Shown here in pieces: positions 1 through 8,629 of a DNA stretch of 64,000 nt. Each line of letters starts with the position of its first letter. The first letter of the stretch is position 1. Position numbers and translations under genes: made by a program. Below the pieces are notes generated by a model, which saw only the letters and a list, made by a program, of their open reading frames with translations, did not search any database and was not told where the DNA came from. Source of the DNA: Bradyrhizobium sp. CCBAU 53421 (GTDB taxonomy: Bacteria > Pseudomonadota > Alphaproteobacteria > Rhizobiales > Xanthobacteraceae); assembly GCF_015291625.1 (NCBI RefSeq), contig NZ_CP030047.1, positions 8,798,501 through 8,862,500 on the forward strand, given 5' to 3'.

Positions 1-38
1 GCTCGATCTCGCGGTTCTGGCCGGCAGCAGCTGCCATG

Positions 39-401
39 CTATTTGCCCGTGCGGCCGGATCCCAATCCGCTGATCGCAGCGCCGAGCTGGGTGATGGCCG
101 CACCGACATCCTTCAGCGAATCGAGGCGCTTCTGCTCGGTATCGCGTTCGAGGTCGGAGAGCCGCGCCTGCAGCGCGGTGAGCTCGTTGGTGAAGTCCGC
201 CTGCATCTGCTTCAGCGACGCCTGCATCTCCTCGCGCAGACCCGAGAGGTTGGTCTCGAGCGAGCGTTGCGCGCCGCCAAACAACAGGTCGCGGACCTGA
301 TCGATCGCCGCCATGCCATGCGCCGCGGCATCCGCGCCGTTGCCGGCCGCCGCGTTTGCCGGACCGTCGGTGTCCTTGGTCTGGCGCTCGATACCCTTCA
401 T
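39..401 (-). CDS. Small coiled-coil protein of unknown function
   Basis: A 120-residue protein with no signal peptide or membrane segment. Residues 1-35 are polar and low in complexity. From about residue 40 to 105 it has heptad-like spacing (runs such as LREEMQASLKQMQAD and ALQARLSDLERD), so it is probably an oligomeric helical coiled coil. The C-terminus is Gly-rich. I chose the ATG at 401 because a GGGAA-type ribosome-binding site lies 6 bases upstream; an in-frame ATG at 407 is too close to that site. It reads away from the neighbouring response regulator. I do not recognise a named family and propose no function. Confidence 0.7.
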   Translation of the reverse strand: MKGIERQTKDTDGPANAAAGNGADAAAHGMAAIDQVRDLLFGGAQRSLETNLSGLREEMQASLKQMQADFTNELTALQARLSDLERDTEQKRLDSLKDVGAAITQLGAAISGLGSGRTGK

Positions 402-561
402 GGTCATTTCCCGCTTACTCACAGCTGCGCAATCCGGACCTGCGGTGTCAAAAAGCAAATCCGAAACAACCCTATAGCCAATTTTGTCGGCGCGGCCCAG
501 AGAAAGGCGAGCAATCTCAGCAAGATCAACCGCATGGTTGTGCGATCGGGGGCAATTATTT

Positions 562-1218
562 CTAGTAAGTTATTGCCTTTATTGCGAGTTCCGTACGGTT
601 CTTGACCTGGCATTTCTCCAGGATGGTGCTGACATAGTTCTTCACCGTGCCCTCGGCCAAATGCAGCCGTTCACCAATCTCGGTATTGCTCTTGCCCTCG
701 ACGATCAGCGTGAGAATTTCATTCTCCCGCGCCGTCAGCCCGTCGCGAACCGGCAGCTTCGCCGAGACGCGCGGGCCGCGCAGCCGTTTGAACTCGTCGA
801 GGATGCGCGCGGCGACGCTGGGCGACAGCCCGGACTGGCCGTTGATCACCGCGCGGATGGTCGAGGCGATCTCCTCCATCCTGGCGTCCTTCAAGAGATA
901 CGCCTTGGCGCCGGCGCTGACCGCCTCGAAGATCAGATCGTTGGTCTCGAATGTCGTCAGGACGACGATATGGGTCTGCGGCAGCTCGCGGAGAATCCGC
1001 TGGGTCGCCGCAATGCCGTCGACGCGCGGCATCTGCAGGTCCATCAGGATCACGTCCGGCCGATAGCGCCGCGCGAATTCGATGGCCTGCTCGCCGTCGG
1101 ACGCACCGGGAAGGATCTCGAAATCGTCGTTCTGCTGGGCCAGCAGTGTGGCGATACCTTCCCTGATCAGGGTCTGATCCTCGGCGATCAGCACCCGCAC
1201 CTTCTCAATTCTGCTCAC
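562..1218 (-). CDS. NarL/FixJ-type response regulator
   Basis: A 218-residue two-component response regulator. The receiver domain (residues 7-120) has the acidic pair E13/D14 and the phospho-acceptor D60 in VILMDLQMPRVDG. A LuxR-type DNA-binding domain (about 150-215) carries LTARENEILTLIVEG and the recognition stretch EGTVKNYVSTIL. The start is GTG at 1218, preceded by AGAGG at good spacing; the reading frame upstream has no receiver-like sequence. The gene lies 133 bases downstream of its likely partner kinase on the same strand, so phosphotransfer from that kinase is the natural inference. The target genes are unknown. Confidence 0.92.
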   Translation of the reverse strand: MSRIEKVRVLIAEDQTLIREGIATLLAQQNDDFEILPGASDGEQAIEFARRYRPDVILMDLQMPRVDGIAATQRILRELPQTHIVVLTTFETNDLIFEAVSAGAKAYLLKDARMEEIASTIRAVINGQSGLSPSVAARILDEFKRLRGPRVSAKLPVRDGLTARENEILTLIVEGKSNTEIGERLHLAEGTVKNYVSTILEKCQVKNRTELAIKAITY

Positions 1219-1238
1219 GTCATCCTCTTGAAGGTCCT

Positions 1239-1333
1239 GAGCATGATCCGATTGAATCGGATCATGCTCCTGTCGTTTTGTTGGTCGCGCTTTTCTGGCG
1301 CGAACTGGTACCCACTTCGCTCGAAAACGCGCT
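1239..1333. repeat. Palindromic intergenic repeat (family A)
   Basis: Between kinase and regulator lies a perfect inverted repeat: 15-base arms 1239-1253 and 1255-1269 around a single G, starting GAGCATGATCCG. A second motif follows (1287-1333) ending in CACTTCGCTCGAAAACGC. Related copies occur at 26612-26684 and 61492-61540, so this is a dispersed repeat family and not a private operator. Confidence 0.8.
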
Positions 1334-1351
1334 GAATAGGCAGCAACGACA

Positions 1352-2422
1352 TCAGTCCGCCAGCACGCCGTCGGACGCTGCCGGCGGCACCGCCACGGGA
1401 AGCGATATCCGGACCAGCGTTCCTTGCCCGGGCGCGCTCTCCACCGCGCAGCTTCCGCCGACGAGTTCAGCAAATTCGGTCATCCCGATCAATCCGAAAT
1501 GTCCGGGAGTAGGAACCGCGAGATCGAAGCCGCGGCCGTCGTCGCGGATCTCGACAACGAGCTTGCGGCCGACCGCGGCCGGCTCATCGTACGCGTGAAA
1601 GGAGACACGGCGTGCCTGCGCATGGGCCTGAACATTGCGCAATGCCTCGCTGAGGATGCGCTGAACCGTCAAGCCGCAATCGCGCAAGCCGGGACGCGCC
1701 TCCTCGTCGATCTGGATCGACACCCTGACACCGCTGCGCGCGGCGAAGTCGCTGAGCAGCCCCTCGACATCGGGATCGAGCTTCAGATCGTCTGGTGTGC
1801 GCAGGCGATCGATGGCCTCGCGGGCACGCGAGAGACCGCTCGCTGCGGCGTCTTCGGCTGTCGCAAGGCTGTCCGCCACCCGCACGGGATCGGCCGACAG
1901 ATAGTGCCTGATCAGCCGGATCTGGGTCAGCAGCGCCACGATCGAATGCACCAGCGTATCGTGCAGGTCGCGCGCCAGCCGCAGCCGCGTCCGCGCCAGC
2001 GAGGCGAAACGCACTTCCGCGCTCGCCGCCTCGAGCTGCTGCTCCATCAGGCGGCGAGCCCGGCGTTCGCTTCCAAGCAGCGTTTCGACCTGACGGCCCG
2101 CGAAATCCGGCGTGGCGATGACGAAGTAATGTGACTGCGCACGATTCCACAGCACGACCGCCGACAGCGGCTGTGTGATGTCGGGCGAGGCGCCACGCAC
2201 GCCGGCCAGTGCGATCATGTCCCGCTGGCCTTCAGCAAGCGCCGCCAGCTCGGCCTCCATGCCGACCAGCAGCATGCATTCGCAACAATCGACGCCGATG
2301 GCGGGAAGCCATTCGACCAGCCGTCCGATCTTCCGCTGCATGGTCCGGTCGGCACCGATGACGGCGAGACCAATGACGTCGGCTCCGGCCGCCGCAAGCA
2401 AATCCGCGCTCAGATCGATCAT
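1352..2422 (-). CDS. Soluble NarL-type sensor histidine kinase
   Basis: A 356-residue kinase. The HisKA_3 phospho-acceptor region has ARDLHDTLVHSI with H154. The ATPase domain shows the N box (ILSEALRNVQAHAQA), the G1 box (IRDDGRGFD) and the G2-like GHFGLIGM. No transmembrane segment is visible. The N-terminal 125 residues form a compact cytoplasmic domain of unknown fold with a cysteine cluster (CCEC at 46-49), so a cytoplasmic or redox/metal signal is possible but unproven. A helix-rich linker (115-145) joins it to the kinase core. It precedes the response regulator in the same orientation. Confidence 0.9.
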   Translation of the reverse strand: MIDLSADLLAAAGADVIGLAVIGADRTMQRKIGRLVEWLPAIGVDCCECMLLVGMEAELAALAEGQRDMIALAGVRGASPDITQPLSAVVLWNRAQSHYFVIATPDFAGRQVETLLGSERRARRLMEQQLEAASAEVRFASLARTRLRLARDLHDTLVHSIVALLTQIRLIRHYLSADPVRVADSLATAEDAAASGLSRAREAIDRLRTPDDLKLDPDVEGLLSDFAARSGVRVSIQIDEEARPGLRDCGLTVQRILSEALRNVQAHAQARRVSFHAYDEPAAVGRKLVVEIRDDGRGFDLAVPTPGHFGLIGMTEFAELVGGSCAVESAPGQGTLVRISLPVAVPPAASDGVLAD

Positions 2423-2670
2423 GCGTTGCCCATCAACTCAGCGAGCAGCCCACTTTGGCGTAAGCCCGCGCCGGCCGCAAACGAATATGACTTTCGTCAC
2501 AACTGATCCTGACTTTCGTCAGATGCCGCTGCCGCTCGAAATGCGGTTCTGTCTCACGAATGAGCAACAGCGCAAGCCATGATGTGCCACATGCCGGCGT
2601 CCATGGCGATGCCGGCCGGGCGCCGGGCCTCGCGGAAGGTCGCGCCAGTCGGCCGGAGTGTGAGCTGACA

Positions 2671-2976
2671 ATGAAGGCCGCGCCGCGCAAATCGTTGGGT
2701 ATCGAGCTCATGCGGGCGGAAGCGGAGAAGCCCGCGCGGCGCCGGCGCCTGAGCACGACCCAGAAGCTGGCATTGCAGGAAGCGCTCGCCGGACGCCTGC
2801 AGCTCTACCCGCGCGGATATGCCGCGAGCAAGACCGGGCCGTTCCACTCGCGGCGCGCCATCCTCGGACTGGTGCGCGCCGGCCTGATGAGCCTCAGCGC
2901 GACCGCGCGCTATGCGGCCGTAACCAGACGCGCTCGGGACATGTACGCGGCGCCGACAACCGGCGAGAGCGAGTAA
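2671..2976 (+). CDS. Small basic protein of unknown function
   Basis: A 101-residue, Arg/Ala-rich protein with strong GC bias at third codon positions, which supports real coding. Residues 27-65 (ARRRRLSTTQKLALQEAL, then LYPRGYAASKTGPFHSRRA) look like a basic, possibly nucleic-acid-binding region. No signal peptide or clear transmembrane helix. The ATG at 2671 is chosen for the GGAG about 12 bases upstream; a start at 2560 would add a compositionally different N-terminus. It is divergent from the kinase gene. No family recognised. Confidence 0.6.
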   Translation: MKAAPRKSLGIELMRAEAEKPARRRRLSTTQKLALQEALAGRLQLYPRGYAASKTGPFHSRRAILGLVRAGLMSLSATARYAAVTRRARDMYAAPTTGESE

Positions 2977-3013
2977 TCGCAGGTCATCGGCACTGCGCAT
3001 CTCGGGCCGACGC

Positions 3014-3967
3014 TTAGTCCGGCTGGGGCGCGCCCCAGCTTGCCGTCACGTTGCCGCCGAGCCTCGGATTGTTAAACGGCCTTCGCGAGCGGATAATTGG
3101 CGGCAAGCGCTGATCGTGAAATCGGGCGTAATACGGTTCCATCCATGCAAGGTCTCCCTGAAACGTCCAAGGGAAAACCTGCTGCGGAACGTTGGTGAGA
3201 GCGCCGAAGCTGCGCTCGTCCTGCACCGCGCGAACGATCGGGTCGGCGAGCCGATGGATCGCTCCATTATTCTCCGCGTAGAGATCGATCTTCCGGCGGC
3301 TGGCGAGCTCGGCGCAGAACACCAGCGGAATCAGCGCAAAGTTGTGGTAATGCAGCGCGCGCTCGCCGCGCTTCAGCTCGCGTTGCAATTCGCCGTGAGC
3401 CCCGATGTCCCCGATACCCTGACGCGCCCGGGAAATGCCGGCATCGATCAGATCGCTCCGATCCGTCAGAGTGCCGATCGACATCAGATCGAGCCCAGCC
3501 CAATAGACCAGATTGTTGCCGAGGTGGTTGATGCGATCGGCATCGCGGGTTTCCTCGGCAATCCGGATCAGCCACGGCTTGATCTGCTGGAATCGATGGT
3601 CGGCCTTCGTCGACGCAACAGGGAAGCGCAGCAGCGCCAATGCGAAATCGGTCCCGGCCCAGGAGCGTTCGAAATCGCCCTGGTAGCTCGCGCCGATCGT
3701 CAGCAGCGCATCTCCCCTCGCCCAGCTTGCGAGCAGGTTCAGCACGCAATCCTGGTCGTGTTCATCGGCGGCCTTGTTGACCTGCGCAATGAACGCATGC
3801 AGGGGCTTGATCGCCTCCGCGTAACCGCCGGCATCCTGGTAGAAGCCGGGCGGATCGACCGACGCCAGCGCCGGCGGCGCCTCGCAGGTCCGGGCCGCAG
3901 CAGGCTGCCCGAGGCAAGGGAGGGCGATCGACACGCTGATCGTCGTGAAACCAATCCAACGCTTCAT
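3014..3967 (-). CDS. Secreted alginate-lyase-like (PL5) protein
   Basis: A 317-residue protein with a signal peptide (residues 1-27, cleavage near AAARTC) and a helical alginate-lyase fold. The stretch RGERALHYHNFALIPLVF keeps the Arg-X6-Tyr spacing (R200, Y207) of the polysaccharide lyase family 5 active site, and NNLVYW (151-156) matches the family motif usually written NNHxYW. The usual catalytic His is Leu here (L153). It would act in the periplasm on a mannuronate-like polymer if active. The start is the ATG before the signal sequence; the frame upstream is not protein-like. It stands alone on its strand; no alginate biosynthesis genes are nearby. Confidence 0.75.
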   Translation of the reverse strand: MKRWIGFTTISVSIALPCLGQPAAARTCEAPPALASVDPPGFYQDAGGYAEAIKPLHAFIAQVNKAADEHDQDCVLNLLASWARGDALLTIGASYQGDFERSWAGTDFALALLRFPVASTKADHRFQQIKPWLIRIAEETRDADRINHLGNNLVYWAGLDLMSIGTLTDRSDLIDAGISRARQGIGDIGAHGELQRELKRGERALHYHNFALIPLVFCAELASRRKIDLYAENNGAIHRLADPIVRAVQDERSFGALTNVPQQVFPWTFQGDLAWMEPYYARFHDQRLPPIIRSRRPFNNPRLGGNVTASWGAPQPD

Positions 3968-4219
3968 GGAGAGAACTTCGCGAGCCACCGCGGGGGGACG
4001 AGACGCCACATCGCGGGCGCAAGCGCAGTCATCGGCAATCACGCGCAAGAAGACAACAAAACCTAATGTGATGCGCTCAAGAGTCGGGTTCAGGCGCGGT
4101 TCAGCTTTGAAGCTTCGTCCGGCAAGGCGCTGCGACGACGCCCACGATCACGGGAATATGAAGCTAGACTGCGAAGGCAATCTTTACAGTTTATCTTCAT
4201 ATCTGCTAGTGTCACTGAC

Positions 4220-4672
4220 ATGAACAATGCAGCGGCACGTACCGGCTCGGCGCGCACATCCGCGCTGGCCGAAGACCTTCGCCTGTTGATCGGAACGCTG
4301 AAGCGCCGGCTGCGCGAGCAGGGCCAGCGTGAAGATCTTCCGCCGTCCCAGGTCGCGGTGCTGCTGCGGCTCGAGAAGAATGGCCCCGCGACCGTGTCGA
4401 GCTTGGCGCGGTCGGAAGGCATGCGGCCGCAGTCGATGAGCTCGGCGATAGCGGCGCTCGAGGCCGCGGGCCTGGTCCGCGGCGCGCCCGATCCGGACGA
4501 CGGCCGCCAGACCATCATGTCGCTCACCGATAGCTGCCGCGAGCGGCTGCGCACCGGCCGCGCCGCGCGGCAGGACTGGCTGTCGCGCACCATCGCCGCA
4601 CGGCTGTCGGCGCGGGAACAGGATGAACTCGCCGCCGCCGTGGGCCTGCTGAAGCGGCTGGTCACGGACTAA
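4220..4672 (+). CDS. MarR-family transcriptional regulator
   Basis: A 150-residue winged-helix regulator. Helix-turn-helix SSLARSEGMRPQSMSSAIAA (59-78) is followed by the wing with the typical DPDDGRQTIMSLT. Flanking helices would form the dimer interface. It starts 39 bases ahead of the isochorismatase-fold gene on the same strand, so it probably controls its own operon, which ends with an MFS exporter; that layout is common for MarR repressors answering small aromatic or toxic compounds. The AT-rich stretch 4178-4215 just upstream is the likely promoter/operator zone, but I see no perfect palindrome. Confidence 0.9.
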   Translation: MNNAAARTGSARTSALAEDLRLLIGTLKRRLREQGQREDLPPSQVAVLLRLEKNGPATVSSLARSEGMRPQSMSSAIAALEAAGLVRGAPDPDDGRQTIMSLTDSCRERLRTGRAARQDWLSRTIAARLSAREQDELAAAVGLLKRLVTD

Positions 4673-4714
4673 CGCCGGCCGCGCCGCGCCAATCGCAAGA
4701 ATAAGGAGACGATG

Positions 4715-5290
4715 ATGGCTCTGACGACGCTCGATCCGATCACCGCTCTCATTGTCGTCGATCTGCAAACAGGACTCGTCGGCGCCCCCTTCGTCCATCC
4801 GTTCGAAGGCATCGTCGCGCGCGCCCGCGCCCTCCTCGATGCGTTTCGACAGCGTGGACTGCCGATCGCGCTGGTCAATGTCGACGGCACGGCACCAGGA
4901 CGAACCGAGCGGCCACGCCACAACGGACAATTTCCCGACGGCTGGACCGACCTGATTCCAGAGCTCGACCGGCAGCCAGGCGACATCATCGTCACCAAGC
5001 GGACATGGGGCGCGTTCGCCAGCACCGATCTCGAGGATCAGCTGCGCGCCCGCGGCGTTACCCATGTCGTGATCGCCGGCGTTGCGACCGGCACCGGCGT
5101 CGAATCGACGGCACGGCAGGCCTACGAAGCCGGCTTCAACGTCACACTCGCGATCGACGCCATGACCGATGCGCGCCCGCACGCACATGACTACAGCATC
5201 GAACAGGTATTCCCGCGGCTCGGCGAAACCGGCTCGACGCAGGCGATCATCGACCTGCTTGAAAGGACCAACGCACATGAACTGGCTTGA
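4715..5290 (+). CDS. Isochorismatase-fold hydrolase lacking the catalytic cysteine
   Basis: A 191-residue member of the isochorismatase/cysteine hydrolase superfamily. It keeps the first Asp (IVVDLQ, D16) and the Lys (VTKRTWGAF, K95), but where nicotinamidase-like enzymes have TxxCVxxTA it reads TGTGVESTA, so the nucleophilic Cys is Gly128. That excludes a standard thiol amidase; true isochorismatases also lack this Cys. AAGGAG at 4703-4708 favours the ATG at 4715 over the one at 4712. Its 3' end overlaps the next gene, so the two are translationally coupled. The substrate is unknown. Confidence 0.85.
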   Translation: MALTTLDPITALIVVDLQTGLVGAPFVHPFEGIVARARALLDAFRQRGLPIALVNVDGTAPGRTERPRHNGQFPDGWTDLIPELDRQPGDIIVTKRTWGAFASTDLEDQLRARGVTHVVIAGVATGTGVESTARQAYEAGFNVTLAIDAMTDARPHAHDYSIEQVFPRLGETGSTQAIIDLLERTNAHELA

Positions 5291-5606
5291 CCTCGTCGCC
5301 TACTTCTTCGGCGGCGCCTTCCTCACCAACGCGATCCCGCATGTCGTCGCCGGCATGATGGGCGAGCCATTCCAGAGTCCGTTCGCCAAGCCGCCGGGCG
5401 AGGGCCTGTCGTCATCGACCGTCAACATCGTGTGGGGCTTCTTCAACCTCGCGGTCGGATATCTGCTGGTTTGCCACGTCGGCGACTTCGGCCTGAAGAC
5501 CACCGGCGACGTCGCAGCACTCGGCCTCGGCGGCCTCTCGATCGGCCTGTTCCTGGCGCGGCGGTTCGGACGGTTTCACGGCGGGAATGACCCGCAGAGA
5601 ACATGA
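5277..5606 (+). CDS. Small integral membrane protein
   Basis: A 109-residue protein with about three hydrophobic segments: 4-26 (WLDLVAYFFGGAFLTNAIPH), 45-65 (NIVWGFFNLAVGYLLVC) and 78-95 (ALGLGGLSIGLFLARR). It overlaps the hydrolase gene by 14 bases and the MFS gene by 4 bases (ATGA), so all three are translationally coupled. The start at 5277 has GAAAGGA upstream. I do not recognise a named family; its position suggests an accessory membrane component of the same detoxification or transport operon. Confidence 0.8.
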   Translation: MNWLDLVAYFFGGAFLTNAIPHVVAGMMGEPFQSPFAKPPGEGLSSSTVNIVWGFFNLAVGYLLVCHVGDFGLKTTGDVAALGLGGLSIGLFLARRFGRFHGGNDPQRT

Positions 5607-6850
5607 GACGCGTCTTTCGATCACTCGCAAGCTTCAACTATCGGGTCTGGGCGGCCGGCGCGCTGGTGTCCAACATCGGCACCTGGATGCAGCGTGCCGC
5701 CCAGGACTGGCTCGTTCTCACCCAGCTGACGCAGCATAGCGCATCCGCCGTCGGCATCGTGATGGCGCTGCAATTCGGGCCACAGCTATTGTTGATGCCG
5801 TGGAGCGGCTTTGCCGCCGATCATTTCAACCAGCGCAAGCTCTTGATGGCGACCCAGGCGACGATGGGCGCGCTCGCCCTCGCCCTCGGAATTCTCACCG
5901 TCACGGGACTGGTGCAGCTCTGGCACGTCTATGTGTTCGCCTTCCTGTTCGGCTGCAGCGCCGCGCTCGACGCGCCGGTGCGCCAGACCTTCGTCGCCGA
6001 GCTGGTCAGCGACACCAACCTGTCGAACGCGATCGCGCTGAATTCGACCTCGTTCAATGCCGCGCGCATGATCGGCCCCGCCGTCGCCGGCCTCATCATT
6101 GCCTCCGTCGGCACCGGCTGGGCGTTCCTGTTCAACGGCGCGTCGTTCCTGGCGGTGCTGACCTCGCTGACCTTGCTGCGCACCTCGGAGCTGCGCCCGA
6201 ACGCGCGGGCCCATCCCACCAAGGGCAGCGTCATGCAGGGCTTCCATTATGTCTGGTCCCGCCCGGACCTCCGCGCGACACTGATCATGCTGTTCCTGAT
6301 CGGGACCTTCGGACTGAACTTTCCGATCTTCATCTCCACCATGGCGGTCGGCGTGTTCCACACCGATGCGCGCGGCTTCGGCCTGCTGTCGTCGATGATG
6401 GCGCTTGGCACGATGTCGGGCGCACTGCTGGCCGCGAGCCGCGACCAGCCGCGGTTCTCGTCCCTGATGCTGGGATCGGCGATCTTCGGCCTCGGCTGCA
6501 CGCTCGCCGCCCTGGCGCCCAACTATTGGCTGTTCGCCGCCGCGCTGGTCGTGATCGGCGTCGCCGCGCTAACCGTCGCCAACACCTCGAACGCGCTGAT
6601 GCAGCTCTCGACCGAGCCCGCGATGCGCGGCCGCGTGATGGCGCTGCGGCTCGGCGTGGCGCTCGGCGGCACGCCGATCGGCGCACCGATCGTCGGCTGG
6701 GTCGCCGATCACCTCGGCCCGCGCTGGGCACTCGGCATCGGCGCCGCCGCCGGCTTCGCCGCCGCGATCGTTGCCCTCGGCATGCTATCGCGGGCAACCG
6801 CCGAAGCCGGACATGACAGCGGACATGGCAGCCTGCCGCCGGCGGAGTGA
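5603..6850 (+). CDS. MFS efflux transporter (EntS-like, MFS_3)
   Basis: A 415-residue major facilitator with about 12 membrane segments. The start FNYRVWAAGALVSNIGTWM and the loop GFAADHFNQRKLLMATQ match the MFS_3 group that includes the enterobactin exporter EntS. It is an inner-membrane, proton-driven exporter by family. It overlaps the preceding gene by four bases and closes the MarR operon. Substrate not predictable; an aromatic or siderophore-like compound is an inference from the operon partners. Confidence 0.9.
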   Translation: MRRVFRSLASFNYRVWAAGALVSNIGTWMQRAAQDWLVLTQLTQHSASAVGIVMALQFGPQLLLMPWSGFAADHFNQRKLLMATQATMGALALALGILTVTGLVQLWHVYVFAFLFGCSAALDAPVRQTFVAELVSDTNLSNAIALNSTSFNAARMIGPAVAGLIIASVGTGWAFLFNGASFLAVLTSLTLLRTSELRPNARAHPTKGSVMQGFHYVWSRPDLRATLIMLFLIGTFGLNFPIFISTMAVGVFHTDARGFGLLSSMMALGTMSGALLAASRDQPRFSSLMLGSAIFGLGCTLAALAPNYWLFAAALVVIGVAALTVANTSNALMQLSTEPAMRGRVMALRLGVALGGTPIGAPIVGWVADHLGPRWALGIGAAAGFAAAIVALGMLSRATAEAGHDSGHGSLPPAE

Positions 6851-6868
6851 CCTTAGCGATGCAGCGCC

Positions 6869-8086
6869 TCAGACGAAGGCGCTCAATCCCGTGATCGACT
6901 TGCCAACGATCAGGGTATTCATCTCGCGGGTGCCCTCATAGGAGTAGATCGCCTCGGCATCGGCGACAAAGCGGCCGACATGGTTCTCGAGCAGGATGCC
7001 GTTGCCGCCGAGCAGCTCGCGCGCATAGCCGACAGTCTCGCGGCATTTGACGGTACAGAACGCCTTCGCCAGCGAGGCGTGCTCGTCCAGCATCACGCCC
7101 TCGTCCTGCATCTGCCCGAGCCGCAACATCATCGCCTGGGTCGCGGTGACGTTGCCGAGCATCCGGACCAGCAGATCCTGCACCAGCTGGAAGCCGCCGA
7201 TCGGCTTGCCGAACTGCTGCCGCTCGGTCGCATAGCGCAGCGCATGCTCATAGGCGCCCATCGCGCAGCCGACGGCAAACCACGCCACGCCGGTGCGGGT
7301 CATGCGCAGTACCTTGGCGGTGTCCTTGAAGGAATTGGCGTTCTGCAACCGGTCCGCCTCGGGCACGCGGCAGTCCTTCAGGGTGATCAGGCCGTTCTGC
7401 ACCACGCGCAGCGCCATCTTGGTCTTGATCTTCTCGACCGAGAAGCCGGGATTGTCCTTGGCCACGACAAAGCCCTTGACCTGGTTGGAGCCCTCCTCAC
7501 GCGCCCAGATCACGTTGAGGTCGGCGAAGGTGGCATTCCCGATCCATTTCTTCTGGCCGTTGAGGAGCCAGACGTCGCCCTCGCGCCGGCAGGTCGTCAG
7601 CATCCCGCCCGACGTCGCCGAGCCGACCAGCGGCTCCGTCAGACCAAATGAGCCGATCTTCTCGAAGCGCATCATCGCCGGCAGCCAGCGCTGCTTCTGC
7701 GCCTCGTCGCCGCACAGATAGATCGAGCCCGCCGACAGCCCGGTGTGCACGCCCCAGAAGGTCGCGACCGAGGAATCGACCCGCGCCAATTCCATCGCGA
7801 CAAAGCCGTTCAGCAGCCAGCTGCCGCCGGCCGCGCCATAGCCCTGATAGCCGACGCCGCCGATGCCGATCTCGGCCATCTTTGGGATGATCGCGAACGG
7901 AAATTCGTCGCGACCCCAGTATTCCTCGATCACAGGCGCGACGACGCCCTCGGTGAACTCGCGCACGCGCCGCACCAGCGCGCGCTCCTTGTCGTTGAGG
8001 ACGCTGGCAATCCCGTAGAAATCGCCGTTGATCGGCGGCGGCGCGTAATCCGGCCTGGCCGCCCGTGTCGCCTGCGCGTTAGCCAT
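6869..8086 (-). CDS. Acyl-CoA dehydrogenase (glutaryl-CoA dehydrogenase-like)
   Basis: A 405-residue flavoprotein of the acyl-CoA dehydrogenase superfamily. The middle domain has GSFGLTEPLVGSATSGG and the C-terminal domain RQQFGKPIGGFQLVQD, LLGGNGI and YSYEGTREMN; the Glu in YEGT is at the position of the catalytic base in the glutaryl-CoA dehydrogenase subgroup. It would oxidise an acyl-CoA with FAD. AGGGAGG lies at ideal distance from the ATG. It is the last gene of the PHA/fatty-acid cluster, 90 bases below the phasin, which suggests it feeds acyl-CoA into the hydratase-synthase route. Confidence 0.92.
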   Translation of the reverse strand: MANAQATRAARPDYAPPPINGDFYGIASVLNDKERALVRRVREFTEGVVAPVIEEYWGRDEFPFAIIPKMAEIGIGGVGYQGYGAAGGSWLLNGFVAMELARVDSSVATFWGVHTGLSAGSIYLCGDEAQKQRWLPAMMRFEKIGSFGLTEPLVGSATSGGMLTTCRREGDVWLLNGQKKWIGNATFADLNVIWAREEGSNQVKGFVVAKDNPGFSVEKIKTKMALRVVQNGLITLKDCRVPEADRLQNANSFKDTAKVLRMTRTGVAWFAVGCAMGAYEHALRYATERQQFGKPIGGFQLVQDLLVRMLGNVTATQAMMLRLGQMQDEGVMLDEHASLAKAFCTVKCRETVGYARELLGGNGILLENHVGRFVADAEAIYSYEGTREMNTLIVGKSITGLSAFV

Positions 8087-8176
8087 GGTGTCCTCCCTGA
8101 TGCATGGCGATGCTTCGCCGTTGTCCCGCGTTCCCGGCAGAGCCCACGCTCCGCCGGGATTCGTCCCACCGTGACG

Positions 8177-8605
8177 TCAGGTCGGCTTGTTCGGACGGAC
8201 GCTGGCGCGGAACTCCTCGAAATTCTCCTTCATCCGATCCTGGATGATCTTCACCGCTTCCGTGGTCGACTGCCGCGCCGTCGATGCGCTGTCCTGCGCG
8301 CCCTTGACCGCGATATCGAACACCTTGCGCGCGAATTCGGTTTGCAAGGCGAGGTTCTCGTGAATCTTGCCGAGCGGCTTGTACTCGCGCGCCAAGGTCG
8401 AGGCCTCGCGCAAGCCCGCCTCAATCACCTCGCGTTGCTTCTGAGCCACCGATTGCGCGCCTTGCGCCGCAACCTTCGCGCTCTGGCCGAGCGCCTCGAG
8501 GTTCTTCCGCTGCGCCTGCAGCAATTCATCCACGTTCAGCTTCGGCAGGCCGAGATCACTGCCGAACTTCCGGAGCATGTCGATGTAAGAGGTATTGTCG
8601 GTCAC
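8177..8605 (-). CDS. Phasin-family PHA granule protein
   Basis: A 142-residue, almost fully helical amphipathic protein with no Cys, typical of the Phasin_2 / PhaP group. It has the phasin-like segments YIDMLRKFGSDLGLP and LEALGQSAKVAAQGAQSVAQ. Phasins coat PHA granules and set their size and number. It follows the depolymerase gene by 24 bases in the same direction, which supports the role. A standard GGGAGG-type ribosome-binding site precedes the ATG. Confidence 0.9.
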   Translation of the reverse strand: MTDNTSYIDMLRKFGSDLGLPKLNVDELLQAQRKNLEALGQSAKVAAQGAQSVAQKQREVIEAGLREASTLAREYKPLGKIHENLALQTEFARKVFDIAVKGAQDSASTARQSTTEAVKIIQDRMKENFEEFRASVRPNKPT

Positions 8606-8629
8606 GATATCCTCCCTGGTTGCTGTGTT

